A stretch of DNA of 64,000 nucleotides from a virus. This document shows, piece after piece, positions 48,601-57,906 of the stretch. Made by a program: the position numbers and the translations under genes. The notes beneath the pieces were generated by a model, which saw only the letters and a list, made by a program, of their open reading frames with translations, had not been told where the DNA came from and ran no database searches. The stretch's first letter is position 1. The number at the start of each line of letters is the position of its first letter. The stretch covers positions 53,964 to 117,963 of the IMG/VR virus record IMGVR_UViG_3300024999_000053, one strand, 5' to 3'.

Positions 48601-48915
48601 TTGTTGTGACTTATTAGTTAAATCTATTTTTTTATTGATAAAAAGTATTTCGTATGTGTCTCCATACTTTTCATGTCTTTCGATTAACCTACAAGCAACC
48701 TTATAAGTTACATAACTTTCTAACTTGCATACTTTTCCTTTTAATTTAATTTTGGATTGCCCCCATAGTTTGGGTAAGCCATCACAATTTTCAAGTTTAT
48801 TTATTATGTTGGCTACAAAGATGGCATGTTCACCAGAAGCAACCTCATATGAATTTTTAGGAAAGAATATCCTACCTAATTCTATTTCACATTTAATTAT
48901 TTTATTATCTACCAT
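45664..48915 (-). CDS. recD2: RecD2-type helicase carrying an intein
   Basis: 1083 residues, of which 368-696 are an intein; the spliced host protein is 754 residues, normal for RecD2. The N-terminal region has helix-hairpin-helix motifs (LTSINGIGHATAMRII, LVEVSGVGFKKADEIA). The intein splits Walker A: GSAG before, CGKT after. Downstream are DVVLIDETTM (Walker B), IIVGDIKQLTPIG and the C-terminal motif VCTIHRSQGSGFHTAIV with VTRAKKYC. It is a 5'-3' DNA helicase, the last gene of the replication operon. It can work only after splicing. Confidence 0.88.
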   Translation of the reverse strand: MVDNKIIKCEIELGRIFFPKNSYEVASGEHAIFVANIINKLENCDGLPKLWGQSKIKLKGKVCKLESYVTYKVACRLIERHEKYGDTYEILFINKKIDLTNKSQQIDFLEGIINPNIVYKLFEKYDDVITLLEDKDISALTSINGIGHATAMRIIEEFEDCKDYSQIYTELSNANLSANLINKLLDFYKSPDTVVDIVKNNPYRLVEVSGVGFKKADEIAQKMGMIGNDSRRVKACIINTLAGNGEIGRSYLHFSELMNIVFDQIGFIEQDIINDVAKQLVDKKEINVSDDGQLIGLKRYYDLEMNIHNELIRLLNAERSEEFELGDWEDTIKSVEEEQGFAYTSEQIEAVKLIIDKNIVALTGSAGCVDCDTEYFNGVGWKKISDYIEGENVLQYNRDGTAELVLPERYIKEKEEYLNHIKNETGSVDQCVCDNHNIVYLSSKNNLNIKKCSDLIEMHYGNQHGFSGRFITTFKYDGKGIDLTDDQIRLMVAVIADGSLMIGNSNFTCRFHVRKDRKKKRLIELFKLNNLKWREADSAAEGFSDFYVNPPRLEKEFTAEYWYNCSYEQLKIIASEVLNWDGSIRNNRESFSANVKSTADFVQFVFSATGKRAKLGFQDRRGQSYLTSGKLYTRKSIDYDVHVSQRAITVGIQAKDKYNINKIEKYKTIDGYKYCFTVPSHMLILRRNGSIFITGNCGKTATLNGIVQVFKDYIISAAALSGKASVRITEATGLKASTIHRLLGYSHGEFTYNEENPLDTDVVLIDETTMINGDIFLSLLKAIPNGAKLIIVGDIKQLTPIGNCQVFSDILNSNVIPSITLTKIHRQAEMSGIIVTSIKISEQEQILKPKFEGNLILGELQDMELDIYKEDDSPSDRVLKHFLKHYKITNDIIETQILSPMRTRGDLSTYNLNNKIQSIINPVDDKDIFIEVKIDKDKFYKIKLGDKVINTKNNYRAINTNGEITPIFNGNMGIVKEIDNGVCVVDFVGIGEIVLDRAGVKKLELAYVCTIHRSQGSGFHTAIVCIESSAYVLLNTEMLYTGVTRAKKYCVLVGQNSAIRTAIKTRETKKKQTYLKDMFQTIV
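46828..47814 (-). mobile_element. LAGLIDADG intein inserted in Walker A of RecD2
   Basis: A 329-residue intein. It starts with Cys (CVDCDTEYFNGVGWKKI, block A) and ends HMLILRRNGSIFITGN followed by extein Cys (blocks F and G). Block B-like NHIVYL region is NHNIVYL. The middle carries a two-motif homing endonuclease: MVAVIADGS and EVLNWDGS, each with the acidic catalytic Asp, so the nuclease looks intact. Insertion within the ATP-binding P-loop is a typical, hard-to-lose site. Confidence 0.85.
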
Positions 48916-48929
48916 AGTTCCTCCTTAAT

Positions 48930-51900
48930 TTAAACTCTTGCTCTTTCTTCTTGGACTATAATTTCACCATTGTCCATTAATTTTGTAATTTTCATAATTG
49001 AGTGTTGAAATATAGAATTTTTATATTTCCTTGGTTTAAATTGATCTCCCATTCTAAATCCAGATACAAGCAATTGATTTCCTCTTTTAAAGAATGATTC
49101 TTCAACTCTTTTTTTCTTACCGTCTGATAATGTTTCAGAAAGAGTTTTATTATAATGTAAAAACAATCCTCCATATAGTTTTAATGTTACAACACCACTA
49201 GGGGTCAATAATTCTACTGTATGCTTTAATTTATCTCTATCCAAAACTGTGCCTAAAATAAGACTCAATTTATATCTGCTGAATTCTCTTCCTCTAAAGA
49301 ATCCTGTTTCAGTGGCAATTGGATCTTCAGGTAAATCATTAAAATCATCAATGGTATATCGTTTGGTATTTACTTTAGATAATTCGTGTTCCGTTTTATA
49401 GTAACTCATACTGTCCATTTCCCACTTTGCTAAACTTCCTTCACTATATTTATTATAAGTATTATTGTAAATAAGAGTATTGTATTTTTTAGCAACTTCT
49501 GTATCTTTTAAAAGCATTGATATTTTAACAATATTTTTATCCAATCCTTTTTTAAATCTTCCTTTATGAACCATATATAAACCATTGTTTGCTTGAATGT
49601 AATCTAAATCTTCTCTTAATTCATTATACTTATCTAAGAAAACATCTAGTACATTATTAGGAACATAATACCATTCACCTTTCAAACCTTCTGGTAAATC
49701 TTCTTTAATAACTAAATTTGTTTTCGTGCAAATTGCCTTATAGATATTATAGAAGATAATTTCTTGCTCATAGGTTTTTGAAATTAATCCATTTTCAATT
49801 AACATAGGAATATTTGCCATAGTAAAAGAATCTTTAAATTCTACAATGGAAGTAATATATTTATTCATCAATTCAACTCTACTTCCAAAGGAATCAAGTG
49901 AACCACATTTTATTAAATTAACTACGGCGTTCTTAGTTAATTGATTTCCACATCTTTCAATGAAATCAGAGTAAGAATCAAATGGTCTAGTTTCTAATAT
50001 TTTGGCAATATCTTCTGAACCAACTTCCGATAATGCTCTTAATCCATAGAGTATTTTATTTTCATAAATAGAAAAAGCTTCCTTAGAATAATTAATATGA
50101 GGAGAATCTACTATATTATTCATTTCTGATACCGCTTTTGCAATTTTCCCGTAGTTTGTTGTTTTCCCTTCTCCGATTGCCCCTGAATTAACTGTTAGGC
50201 AAGAGCATTTCCAGTACATATGACCATATTGATAAGCAAGATTCATTTCTTGAAGAAGTATCCCTGTATATGGGCTAACATGATTTCTTGAGAAGGAATA
50301 CCCAAGACTTGGCGTAATTTGATATTCCCAAACATAATCCAATAGTAACTGTCTAGTTTTATTCTTCAAACCCTCTTCGAAAAAAAGTTTTTTAGAATCT
50401 TCGATTGTTTTCTTTGATTTCTTTGAGATCCCTTTTCTGAGCTTGTTGGCTTGTGTTAAGGTAAAGTTTGAAATCTTAGAATCCATTGAAATTTCCATTA
50501 CGGTTTCTTGCGTATCTGCAATCCCATATAAATGTAATAAATGAGGTTCTAATACGGTAATTTCGTCTTCATTTAGTCCATATTCCCTCATCTCTTTGTA
50601 CCATAAGCTGATGTCATTCTTAAATCGAACATATTTATCAAGAGGTTGTTCGCCACCCTTATTAGCCAATCTCATAAGTGAATTTCCTGTAACTAATTCC
50701 AAGAAGGTTTGAGGTTGAATTTTCATTAGTGCTTGATGCCCGACTGTTCCCTCGTATTGAAATGCGTTTGTTACATCTCCACTGTAAAGCATTTTCCACA
50801 TATCCTTGTTTGTATAATTAATTACGTCAGGGTGTAAATAATAATTATATGTGTCTCTAATAGTTCCCCTCCATTCCATTTTACCTTCTTCCAGTAAGGT
50901 GTTCATACAAGTGTGAATACGATCTAAAGCCTCAATAGTTAGAATATCAAATTTAAGTCCCCCTGAATACTCTGAATCATGTAAGTTCCAACAAGTAATA
51001 GGTTCTCCATTGGGAGCCTTCATCATAGAATTCTGAGCAACATAACCATTGGGGAAAATAATAACTCCTGAAGCATGAATACTTCTTCCCACAATCAACC
51101 CCTCTAGTTCCAAAGCTGTCTCTCTTAGTTGTGGATAGTTTTCTAGAAGATTGATTAATTCTTTAATAGGTTTTCTTTCATCTTCTTCATTACCCAATAA
51201 ACAATCATTTAGACTCCATTGCGCCCCTCTTTCTACTGGAATCATATCAGAAATAGCTTGAATTTCATCGTAGTTGAAGTTTAAGCCTCTTCCAGCAGTT
51301 AATATAGCTAACTTAGGTTTTAACGTCTTAAAAGTGGCTACATTAAGAGTATTTTCATGTCCGTACTTATCCTTAATTGCATTTAGAATATTTTGTCTGG
51401 ATGCTGCATTAGAATCCAGATCAATATCGGCCAGTTCAGGTTTACTACTATGAATGTGCCTCCATGATGGTAAGTTAAATGTAATTGGATTCATTTGAGT
51501 AATGTCAATGAGATAGGCTATATAGAATCCTGTGACACTTCCTCTTGCAATTCCACAGAGGCTTACTTGCCAAATCAAATCTACTAAATCTTTCGTTAAA
51601 CTATAATAAGAACTTAGTCTCTGATTAATCTTTTCACTAATCAACCAAAGTTGCTTACACTCTTCTTCAATTCTTTCTAGATTAATTTTATTGAATTCTT
51701 GTTTTTTATTAGTCATTCCTTCTTGAATTAAAAACAATAAATATTTATCAACAAGATATTCAGAGTAATAAAATTTATTTATGTATTCATAATCAATGAT
51801 ATAATCTTTCATTATATGATTATCATTAAACTCTGGAATCTGAGTTAGCGGTACAACTGGATCGAGTGCTAAATCATATGTTTCAATTTTACTAGCAATT

Positions 51901-52790
51901 TCTAAAGTATTGTTTGTCATTTCTTCAAATAATTCTCTGTCGATGTAATCTTTTAAATAATCCCAAACTTCATCTTTTGTCATCACATAAGTTGAAGAGT
52001 AGAACGCACTAACTTCTCTATCTCCCTGTTTTGAGTTTAAGAATGACTCGTGAATTTGTCTGTGATTTTTAGTTAAATAATGAGCATCAGTAGTATAAAT
52101 AACTTTAATATTATATTTAACACCTAGATCAATAATAAACTTGTTGTAAGCTATTTGATCTTCTTGGAAACTTGGTTGGCACTCTAAATAAAAATCATCT
52201 TCAAAAACATATTTACAACCATTAATGAAGTCTTCAATCTCCTTCAATGCAGTAGAACTTCCTCCTTGAAACTCTTTAAATTTATTGCCTATAAGAGACC
52301 CTAAACAGGCAGAAGATGCAATCACCTGTCCTTTGTGTTCTAACATTACCTCGACCATCTGTTGGGTTGTGAGAGGTGTTCTTTCCATAGGCCCAGTCCT
52401 AAAAGAATTCATCCATGCTAATGTTGACATTTTTCTTAGTGCTAAATGACCTTCTTTATTTTTAGCTATAAGTATAAAGTGGGGAAATTTAGTTACTCCA
52501 GAAATATAATTATCTTTTACTTCTTCTATTGAATTTATTAAATAGATTTCATTTCCTAATCCCAATGTAAAATTAGGATTTGTTTTATGTATTTCTTTTG
52601 TTACTTTTATAGCCTCTATGTGACCACTTAAACACTCATGATCCGTGACAGCCAGACCATTAAGACCTATTTTTTCAGCATACTCAATCAAAGCTTTAAC
52701 TTTATTTGTCGAATCCGATAATTTCAAATTACTTAATTCTGTGTGGCAGTGCCCTGAAAAATAAGACAAGTCAGTTTCTAATTCCTGCAT
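48930..52790 (-). CDS. dnaE: DNA polymerase III alpha subunit, DnaE type
   Basis: A 1286-residue C-family polymerase. The N-terminal PHP domain begins GHCHTELSNL and has LAVTDHECLSG and YTTDAHYL. The palm has ADIDLD (two catalytic Asp) and the third Asp in LKFDILTIEALD; RGSVTGFYIAYL matches the PDRSxxG region. HhH-like segment RALSEVGSEDIAKIL follows. There is no exonuclease insert, so it is DnaE rather than PolC. In SPbeta the equivalent YorL also follows a RecJ-like gene. It would copy phage DNA with the helicase and primase encoded upstream. Confidence 0.92.
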   Translation of the reverse strand: MQELETDLSYFSGHCHTELSNLKLSDSTNKVKALIEYAEKIGLNGLAVTDHECLSGHIEAIKVTKEIHKTNPNFTLGLGNEIYLINSIEEVKDNYISGVTKFPHFILIAKNKEGHLALRKMSTLAWMNSFRTGPMERTPLTTQQMVEVMLEHKGQVIASSACLGSLIGNKFKEFQGGSSTALKEIEDFINGCKYVFEDDFYLECQPSFQEDQIAYNKFIIDLGVKYNIKVIYTTDAHYLTKNHRQIHESFLNSKQGDREVSAFYSSTYVMTKDEVWDYLKDYIDRELFEEMTNNTLEIASKIETYDLALDPVVPLTQIPEFNDNHIMKDYIIDYEYINKFYYSEYLVDKYLLFLIQEGMTNKKQEFNKINLERIEEECKQLWLISEKINQRLSSYYSLTKDLVDLIWQVSLCGIARGSVTGFYIAYLIDITQMNPITFNLPSWRHIHSSKPELADIDLDSNAASRQNILNAIKDKYGHENTLNVATFKTLKPKLAILTAGRGLNFNYDEIQAISDMIPVERGAQWSLNDCLLGNEEDERKPIKELINLLENYPQLRETALELEGLIVGRSIHASGVIIFPNGYVAQNSMMKAPNGEPITCWNLHDSEYSGGLKFDILTIEALDRIHTCMNTLLEEGKMEWRGTIRDTYNYYLHPDVINYTNKDMWKMLYSGDVTNAFQYEGTVGHQALMKIQPQTFLELVTGNSLMRLANKGGEQPLDKYVRFKNDISLWYKEMREYGLNEDEITVLEPHLLHLYGIADTQETVMEISMDSKISNFTLTQANKLRKGISKKSKKTIEDSKKLFFEEGLKNKTRQLLLDYVWEYQITPSLGYSFSRNHVSPYTGILLQEMNLAYQYGHMYWKCSCLTVNSGAIGEGKTTNYGKIAKAVSEMNNIVDSPHINYSKEAFSIYENKILYGLRALSEVGSEDIAKILETRPFDSYSDFIERCGNQLTKNAVVNLIKCGSLDSFGSRVELMNKYITSIVEFKDSFTMANIPMLIENGLISKTYEQEIIFYNIYKAICTKTNLVIKEDLPEGLKGEWYYVPNNVLDVFLDKYNELREDLDYIQANNGLYMVHKGRFKKGLDKNIVKISMLLKDTEVAKKYNTLIYNNTYNKYSEGSLAKWEMDSMSYYKTEHELSKVNTKRYTIDDFNDLPEDPIATETGFFRGREFSRYKLSLILGTVLDRDKLKHTVELLTPSGVVTLKLYGGLFLHYNKTLSETLSDGKKKRVEESFFKRGNQLLVSGFRMGDQFKPRKYKNSIFQHSIMKITKLMDNGEIIVQEERARV

Positions 52791-52872
52791 TTACTCACTC
52801 CTTCCTTCTTATATAATATATCACACTCAAAATATATAATTAAGTGTAATATATTATATTTTGGTTTATAAT

Positions 52873-54618
52873 CTAGAATCTAAATTTTACTACACTTGGA
52901 GCATACATATATTCTTCAATCATAACTTGTGGTGTAATTTTACCCATGTATTCATTAACACTAAATTTACCAATGGCAGTAAGATTAATAGCAGGATGAC
53001 TTTTGATTTCATTAAATTTTTCTTCATTGGTAAAAAACTTAATTAATGAGATTCCATTGAATTTAAACTTAATTGTATTTTTGTTTTTACCCATTAATTC
53101 AATATCACTTGTATTGATTAATAAATTTTCTAAAGCGAACAATGGCTCATCTACTGAGTTTCCCCAAATGTTTTTATGTTTCCCTACTGATTCAATTAAA
53201 ATCTTATTTAGTGTTTTTTCAGTAAAAATTGCATCAACATCAAACAATAAGAAATTTGAAACTTCCATCTCTCCAACCATTGTATATAACTCATCCATTT
53301 TTTCACTAGGAACTGAAATTCCACAAGCATTAGGATGACCCAAAGCATAATCAAACAAACCACTATTATTACACCATTTTTTAACATCTTTAATATCTTT
53401 TTTATCATATCCTCTGGCACTTCCTGCAAAACTACTACCATGAGCACTAAGTAAGAAACATGGTCTTTGATAAAAATTAGTAAGTTTATTTGCTAATAGT
53501 CCATTTAATGATTTCTCAGTAAGTCCAGTTGCATTGAGAATTATAATTCCATTATTGTCCAATTTAAAATCATTTACTTGAGTTTTAGCTATTTCCATTG
53601 CATCATCTACGAGTTTCTTTTGTTTTCTCTTACATTTCCCTGCGATACGTACAACGTAATCTTGAAGAGATAGTTCGACTTCTCCTTTCCCTCTAATTTT
53701 ATCAATATGTGGTTCATCGATATTGAGGAATGCTTTGAACATTAATTCTTTTTCTTCGTATGTCCCCATTCTGATTAATGCATTGACTAGAGGAGCAATA
53801 TAGAATCCGATTCCGATAATAGATACTTCATTTTTCATATCATACGCCTTATCTTTAACTAAAGCTGAAATGAATTTGTTCTTATTTTGTTCTTTGGACA
53901 TTTGTTTGATGCCCTTTAAGACTAAATAACGACTCTCTAAGTTCCTTAAATCTGCAACGTCAGCAATCATACCAACAGCTACTAAATCGAGGTAATTGTC
54001 TGCGAAATTTAGGTTTAATTTCTTATCAATGTATGTAAAGAATTTCCAACAAACCCCTACTCCTGTCATAGATTTGTTCGTAACCTTTTGAGAGAGTTGA
54101 TTATTTATAACAATTGCATCTTCACTGTATCGATCACATTCATGATGGTCTAAAACTAAAATGTCAATTCCTTTTTTCTTGTAATATTTATGTTGTGCAT
54201 AGTCATTACTCGATGAATCTGGTAAAATTATTAAACTACAATCAAACTTATGGATTTTAGTCATTGTAATATCATCTAATCCATGTGCTTTATCGTCGTG
54301 AATAACGAAATGAAGTTTAGCTTTACTCCCAAATTTTTCGATTAGAAGTGAAGCATACTGATAGGTAAAAGAAGCACTAGAACTACCATCAAAATCTGGG
54401 TCTACTACAATGACGATATCACTTCCTAATTCAATATGCCTCATTAAACACTTATATCCTAATTCCATATTATCATATAAGTCCTCGGATTCTAAGTGAG
54501 ATTCATTAGGATTAAGAAAATCAGGGATATTGATAATGTCTCTGTTTTTTAAAACAGTATCTAATATATTATTAAATCCTATTACATTACCCTTTAGGCT
54601 ATATTTAAAATTACTCAT
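52873..54618 (-). CDS. RecJ-like DHH phosphoesterase (single-strand exonuclease)
   Basis: A 581-residue protein. DPDFDGSSSA (Asp73/75/77), SLIILPDSSSND and VLDHHECD are the metal-binding DHH motifs I-III; the DHHA1-like region has FAGSARGYDKKD and GHPNACGISV. It should digest single-stranded DNA 5'-3' during replication or recombination. It matches SPbeta YorK in position between primase-like and DnaE genes. Confidence 0.85.
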   Translation of the reverse strand: MSNFKYSLKGNVIGFNNILDTVLKNRDIINIPDFLNPNESHLESEDLYDNMELGYKCLMRHIELGSDIVIVVDPDFDGSSSASFTYQYASLLIEKFGSKAKLHFVIHDDKAHGLDDITMTKIHKFDCSLIILPDSSSNDYAQHKYYKKKGIDILVLDHHECDRYSEDAIVINNQLSQKVTNKSMTGVGVCWKFFTYIDKKLNLNFADNYLDLVAVGMIADVADLRNLESRYLVLKGIKQMSKEQNKNKFISALVKDKAYDMKNEVSIIGIGFYIAPLVNALIRMGTYEEKELMFKAFLNIDEPHIDKIRGKGEVELSLQDYVVRIAGKCKRKQKKLVDDAMEIAKTQVNDFKLDNNGIIILNATGLTEKSLNGLLANKLTNFYQRPCFLLSAHGSSFAGSARGYDKKDIKDVKKWCNNSGLFDYALGHPNACGISVPSEKMDELYTMVGEMEVSNFLLFDVDAIFTEKTLNKILIESVGKHKNIWGNSVDEPLFALENLLINTSDIELMGKNKNTIKFKFNGISLIKFFTNEEKFNEIKSHPAINLTAIGKFSVNEYMGKITPQVMIEEYMYAPSVVKFRF

Positions 54619-54642
54619 ATTTTCCTCTTTTCATTATTATTA

Positions 54643-55725
54643 TTATTTACCTTCCGTACACCCAACATATATTTTACTATCCATTAACTTTAGTAATGTT
54701 TCCTTATTAATATCTGAGGGGGAACTTTTGTAAGGAAGTAATCCTTCCGTATCCCATAGAACTGTTACTATACAATAAGGAGCTAATTTATTTACAAATC
54801 TTTCAATAATGTGGTTTGCCCATTTTTTAGCTTCAATACTATCCACCTCTTGATATTCTTTATCTAGAGCAATAATAACTTCTCTGACTTCTAAACTAAG
54901 TATTAAATCCCTTTGAAAATTACTAAAACTACCTCCACATAGAGCCACTGCAAAATTATCTTCTTTAAAAAAAGAATAACATTGAAGGACAGATTTTTCC
55001 GACTCCACAAGCATTATTTTACTTTTCCTCTTAATTGCTTCTTTATTAATATTTATCCCATAAAGATTCTGAGACAAAGGATGAGAATACATCACGTTTC
55101 TCATTTGAAAAGGACAATACTTACCATATTGTTCAACTTCCTCTTCTAGCATCAATCTAGCTCTTATTCCCATTAATTGGTTGTCAATATTATAATGAGG
55201 TATTATTATTTTTTGCTGTAATGTGCAATAAAGAATTCCATATTTAATCATAGAGGGTATATCAATACCTTCGTCTACCCAACCTTGCCAATACATTCTC
55301 TGAAAAATATTTAAGATACTTGCATCATAGAAATCTTTTTTAGTAATTGGCATTAAGTCTTTCTTTTTTCTTCTAATATTATTAATAAAATCCCAATCAC
55401 TTATTTTTCCATTTTGTGTACCAAAACCACAAGTTAAAGTTGGAATATCAAGTTGAATGCAAATCCAATTAATTGCCTCACCAAAAGAATAATCTTTATT
55501 TCTGCAAACTAATTCGATAATGTCAAAACTGTCAAAGCATTCTGAGTAGCAATGGAAATATTTACTTTCCTTGTAGTAATAAAGTTTATATTTTTGTCCG
55601 TGGTGACATGCGGTTCGGAAGAGGAATGCTTCCTCTGTGTCTATGTATTCATCTGACCCCATTCTGCCCAACAACTTAATAATGTCACTCTCTGTAATTT
55701 TAGATTTTAATTCTTGTGCATTCAT
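54643..55725 (-). CDS. DnaG-like primase
   Basis: A 360-residue protein. A CHC2-type zinc region (TACHHG ... FHCYSECFDSFDIIELV, residues 38-72) precedes a TOPRIM core with IMLVESEKSVLQCY and EVIIALDKEYQ. It is shorter than chromosomal DnaG (about 600) and lacks the C-terminal helicase-binding domain. Corresponds in position to SPbeta YorJ. It makes RNA primers for DnaE. Confidence 0.8.
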   Translation of the reverse strand: MNAQELKSKITESDIIKLLGRMGSDEYIDTEEAFLFRTACHHGQKYKLYYYKESKYFHCYSECFDSFDIIELVCRNKDYSFGEAINWICIQLDIPTLTCGFGTQNGKISDWDFINNIRRKKKDLMPITKKDFYDASILNIFQRMYWQGWVDEGIDIPSMIKYGILYCTLQQKIIIPHYNIDNQLMGIRARLMLEEEVEQYGKYCPFQMRNVMYSHPLSQNLYGININKEAIKRKSKIMLVESEKSVLQCYSFFKEDNFAVALCGGSFSNFQRDLILSLEVREVIIALDKEYQEVDSIEAKKWANHIIERFVNKLAPYCIVTVLWDTEGLLPYKSSPSDINKETLLKLMDSKIYVGCTEGK

Positions 55726-55737
55726 AAAACCACCTTA

Positions 55738-57339
55738 TTATTCTTCAAGGTTTATTTTATTAAATTCAGTAATCAATTCAGAGGCACTAGTTACTGCTTC
55801 AATTGGTTCACATACTCCAACATCTTCTAATGCAAATTCAATAAATGTTGGTTCTATATCTGTAATTAATTCAAAGTCTACATTAGTTACAAAACAATCA
55901 ATCTCACGAACAGTTCCAAGGTTTAATTTTGTCCAAACAATAACACTCTTCCACTTTCCTCCCCTATTTTTAATTATGTAATATGCCATTGTTGGAACAA
56001 GATAAAAACCCTTATCTAATATAGGTTTTAATTTTTGTAAATCCGCACTAGTTACTGGTAAAGCTAAAATACCATAGTCTGGTTTTTCAAGAATTGCTTT
56101 ACTTCCTTTTAGAGCATTGCCATCTTTCTCCTCTTTGTAATTGGAGGATAATTGAGTTGAAGAACCTAAGAAGATATCATATTTATTTGCTAATTGCTTT
56201 AATGCTGCTGAGAAAAGGAATAAGATTTGATCAGTCCTTAGTTTTGTTCCTGTTTTTTGTCCATAATAAGCATAAAGTGAAGGAGAGTCATTTATGTAAT
56301 CGAAAAAACAATGAGTTATATTTTGATTTATAATATATGTTTCTATAGTTTCTTCTATTGTTTCTATTGTGAAATCAGGTTGATATTCACCATATAATAA
56401 ACTTTCCTTAACAATTTCTCCCGATTCATAGACTATTTTTGATTCTTCTTCTGTGATATCTTTCCATTCAGTCAATCTATCCTCATCTATTCCACTAATA
56501 TGAGCCAGTAAACAAGTTTGTAGTTCTTCTTTGGATAATTCTGTTGAAATGAACAATACAGGTGATTTTGCTCCTGTGGACAACCAAATATGTTTATTCC
56601 AATCAAATATTTTGTCAGACGATATATTACACGCTTCTGCTAGAGAATTTCTTGTTTTACCTCCTCCTGATACCGAACTTCTAATCATACATTTTCTTGG
56701 TCTTAATCCCCTAAAAATCGTAGTCATATAACCAGATTGCATAGGATATCCATAACTTGTTTCTTGATTTTTACAATCTTCAATAATGCCCACAATTCCA
56801 TCTCCAGCATGAAAATTATAATTATCACTAAAACTACTTCCCCAAAGATTCTTAAATTCATTAAATTTATTTAGAAGTTGAGCTAACACTTGTCTACTAT
56901 TCATTTTATTAAATAATTCTAATTTACTTTCATTGTTTTCATCGTATATAAAACTAATATCCATCTTCAAGGATTCTGTAGCTATTCTTAAAATAGAAAA
57001 CTTTCTAACAGTGTCAAAATATAATTCAATATTTTGAGTTTTATCGGCAGTTTCCTCAATAGCACGTTCTATGTATAATGCACCATCATTAATATTCCAC
57101 AAACTCATAGAAGCTGGAAATTGAGATATTTCATTTTCAATTTCCAAGGAAGTAATTTTACTAACTCTAGATTTTTTTGCAATATTTTGGATACTACCAA
57201 AAATTAACTTATGAAACGATTCTGCGAAATCATTAGCATTGGCTTCATATTTTTTATTTAAAATTAAACGAGGGTTGTGACAATATACTCCAAATAATAA
57301 GAAAATATATCGTTTGTCCATCAGTCCTAGTACATCCAT
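55738..57339 (-). CDS. Replicative DnaB-like helicase
   Basis: 533 residues from ATG behind GGAGGGG (a TTG directly before it is not needed). The RecA-type core has Walker A SVSGGGKTRNSL (about residue 219), LFISTELSKEELQTCLL, ITHCFFDYINDSP (Walker B) and FLGSSTQLSSNYKEEKDG. The N-terminal part is helical. Ring helicase, equivalent to SPbeta YorI. Adjacent to the primase gene as expected for a primosome. Confidence 0.82.
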   Translation of the reverse strand: MDVLGLMDKRYIFLLFGVYCHNPRLILNKKYEANANDFAESFHKLIFGSIQNIAKKSRVSKITSLEIENEISQFPASMSLWNINDGALYIERAIEETADKTQNIELYFDTVRKFSILRIATESLKMDISFIYDENNESKLELFNKMNSRQVLAQLLNKFNEFKNLWGSSFSDNYNFHAGDGIVGIIEDCKNQETSYGYPMQSGYMTTIFRGLRPRKCMIRSSVSGGGKTRNSLAEACNISSDKIFDWNKHIWLSTGAKSPVLFISTELSKEELQTCLLAHISGIDEDRLTEWKDITEEESKIVYESGEIVKESLLYGEYQPDFTIETIEETIETYIINQNITHCFFDYINDSPSLYAYYGQKTGTKLRTDQILFLFSAALKQLANKYDIFLGSSTQLSSNYKEEKDGNALKGSKAILEKPDYGILALPVTSADLQKLKPILDKGFYLVPTMAYYIIKNRGGKWKSVIVWTKLNLGTVREIDCFVTNVDFELITDIEPTFIEFALEDVGVCEPIEAVTSASELITEFNKINLEE

Positions 57340-57342
57340 CAA

Positions 57343-57840
57343 CTACCCCTCCTTTATCAATTCATCTAAGTTAAATACAAAATCTTTCTTTTTAACATAC
57401 ACTTTATCCATATTTACTTTTACTACATTTATTTTTTCTTCACCATTATCATTACTATCCCGAACACTTGCTTCAATTTTTTGTTGATTATTAAAATAAT
57501 TTCTCGCTTTTTCATAGGAATATTTCACTAGTGCTATTCCATATTTGGAATCTGAGAAAGATTTACCCTCGATAGATTTAATATACCACATGGTATAAAC
57601 CATCCCATCATATGAATATCCCAATTGATCTTTATATTCTTTCATTTGTTTGAATATCAATCCTGTTGGTCTTTCAACATTAAGATACTCACAGATTGTT
57701 TTTATTAATAAATTATATGATTGTCCAGTAAGTTGAATTTGGTCGTAACACTCTTTGCAGTATGTTTTATTACTATGAACAAATTTTTCTTCCTTAATTA
57801 TTAATTTGTCACAACCCTTACATTTAGACTTTCTTCCCAA
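57343..57840 (-). CDS. LIM/zinc-finger protein of the replication operon
   Basis: 165 residues from TTG 10 nt after GGAGG; an ATG overlapping the SD was rejected. CKGCDKLIIKEE and CKECYDQI form one zinc finger near the N-terminus; the rest is helical and basic. Matches the position of SPbeta YorH. It might load or bridge replication proteins; no direct evidence. Confidence 0.6.
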   Translation of the reverse strand: MGRKSKCKGCDKLIIKEEKFVHSNKTYCKECYDQIQLTGQSYNLLIKTICEYLNVERPTGLIFKQMKEYKDQLGYSYDGMVYTMWYIKSIEGKSFSDSKYGIALVKYSYEKARNYFNNQQKIEASVRDSNDNGEEKINVVKVNMDKVYVKKKDFVFNLDELIKEG

Positions 57841-57906
57841 ACTATAAACACCTCCCATATAAGAAAGGGAAGCATTAAAACTTCCCTATTCTCATTAAAC
57901 CAATAC

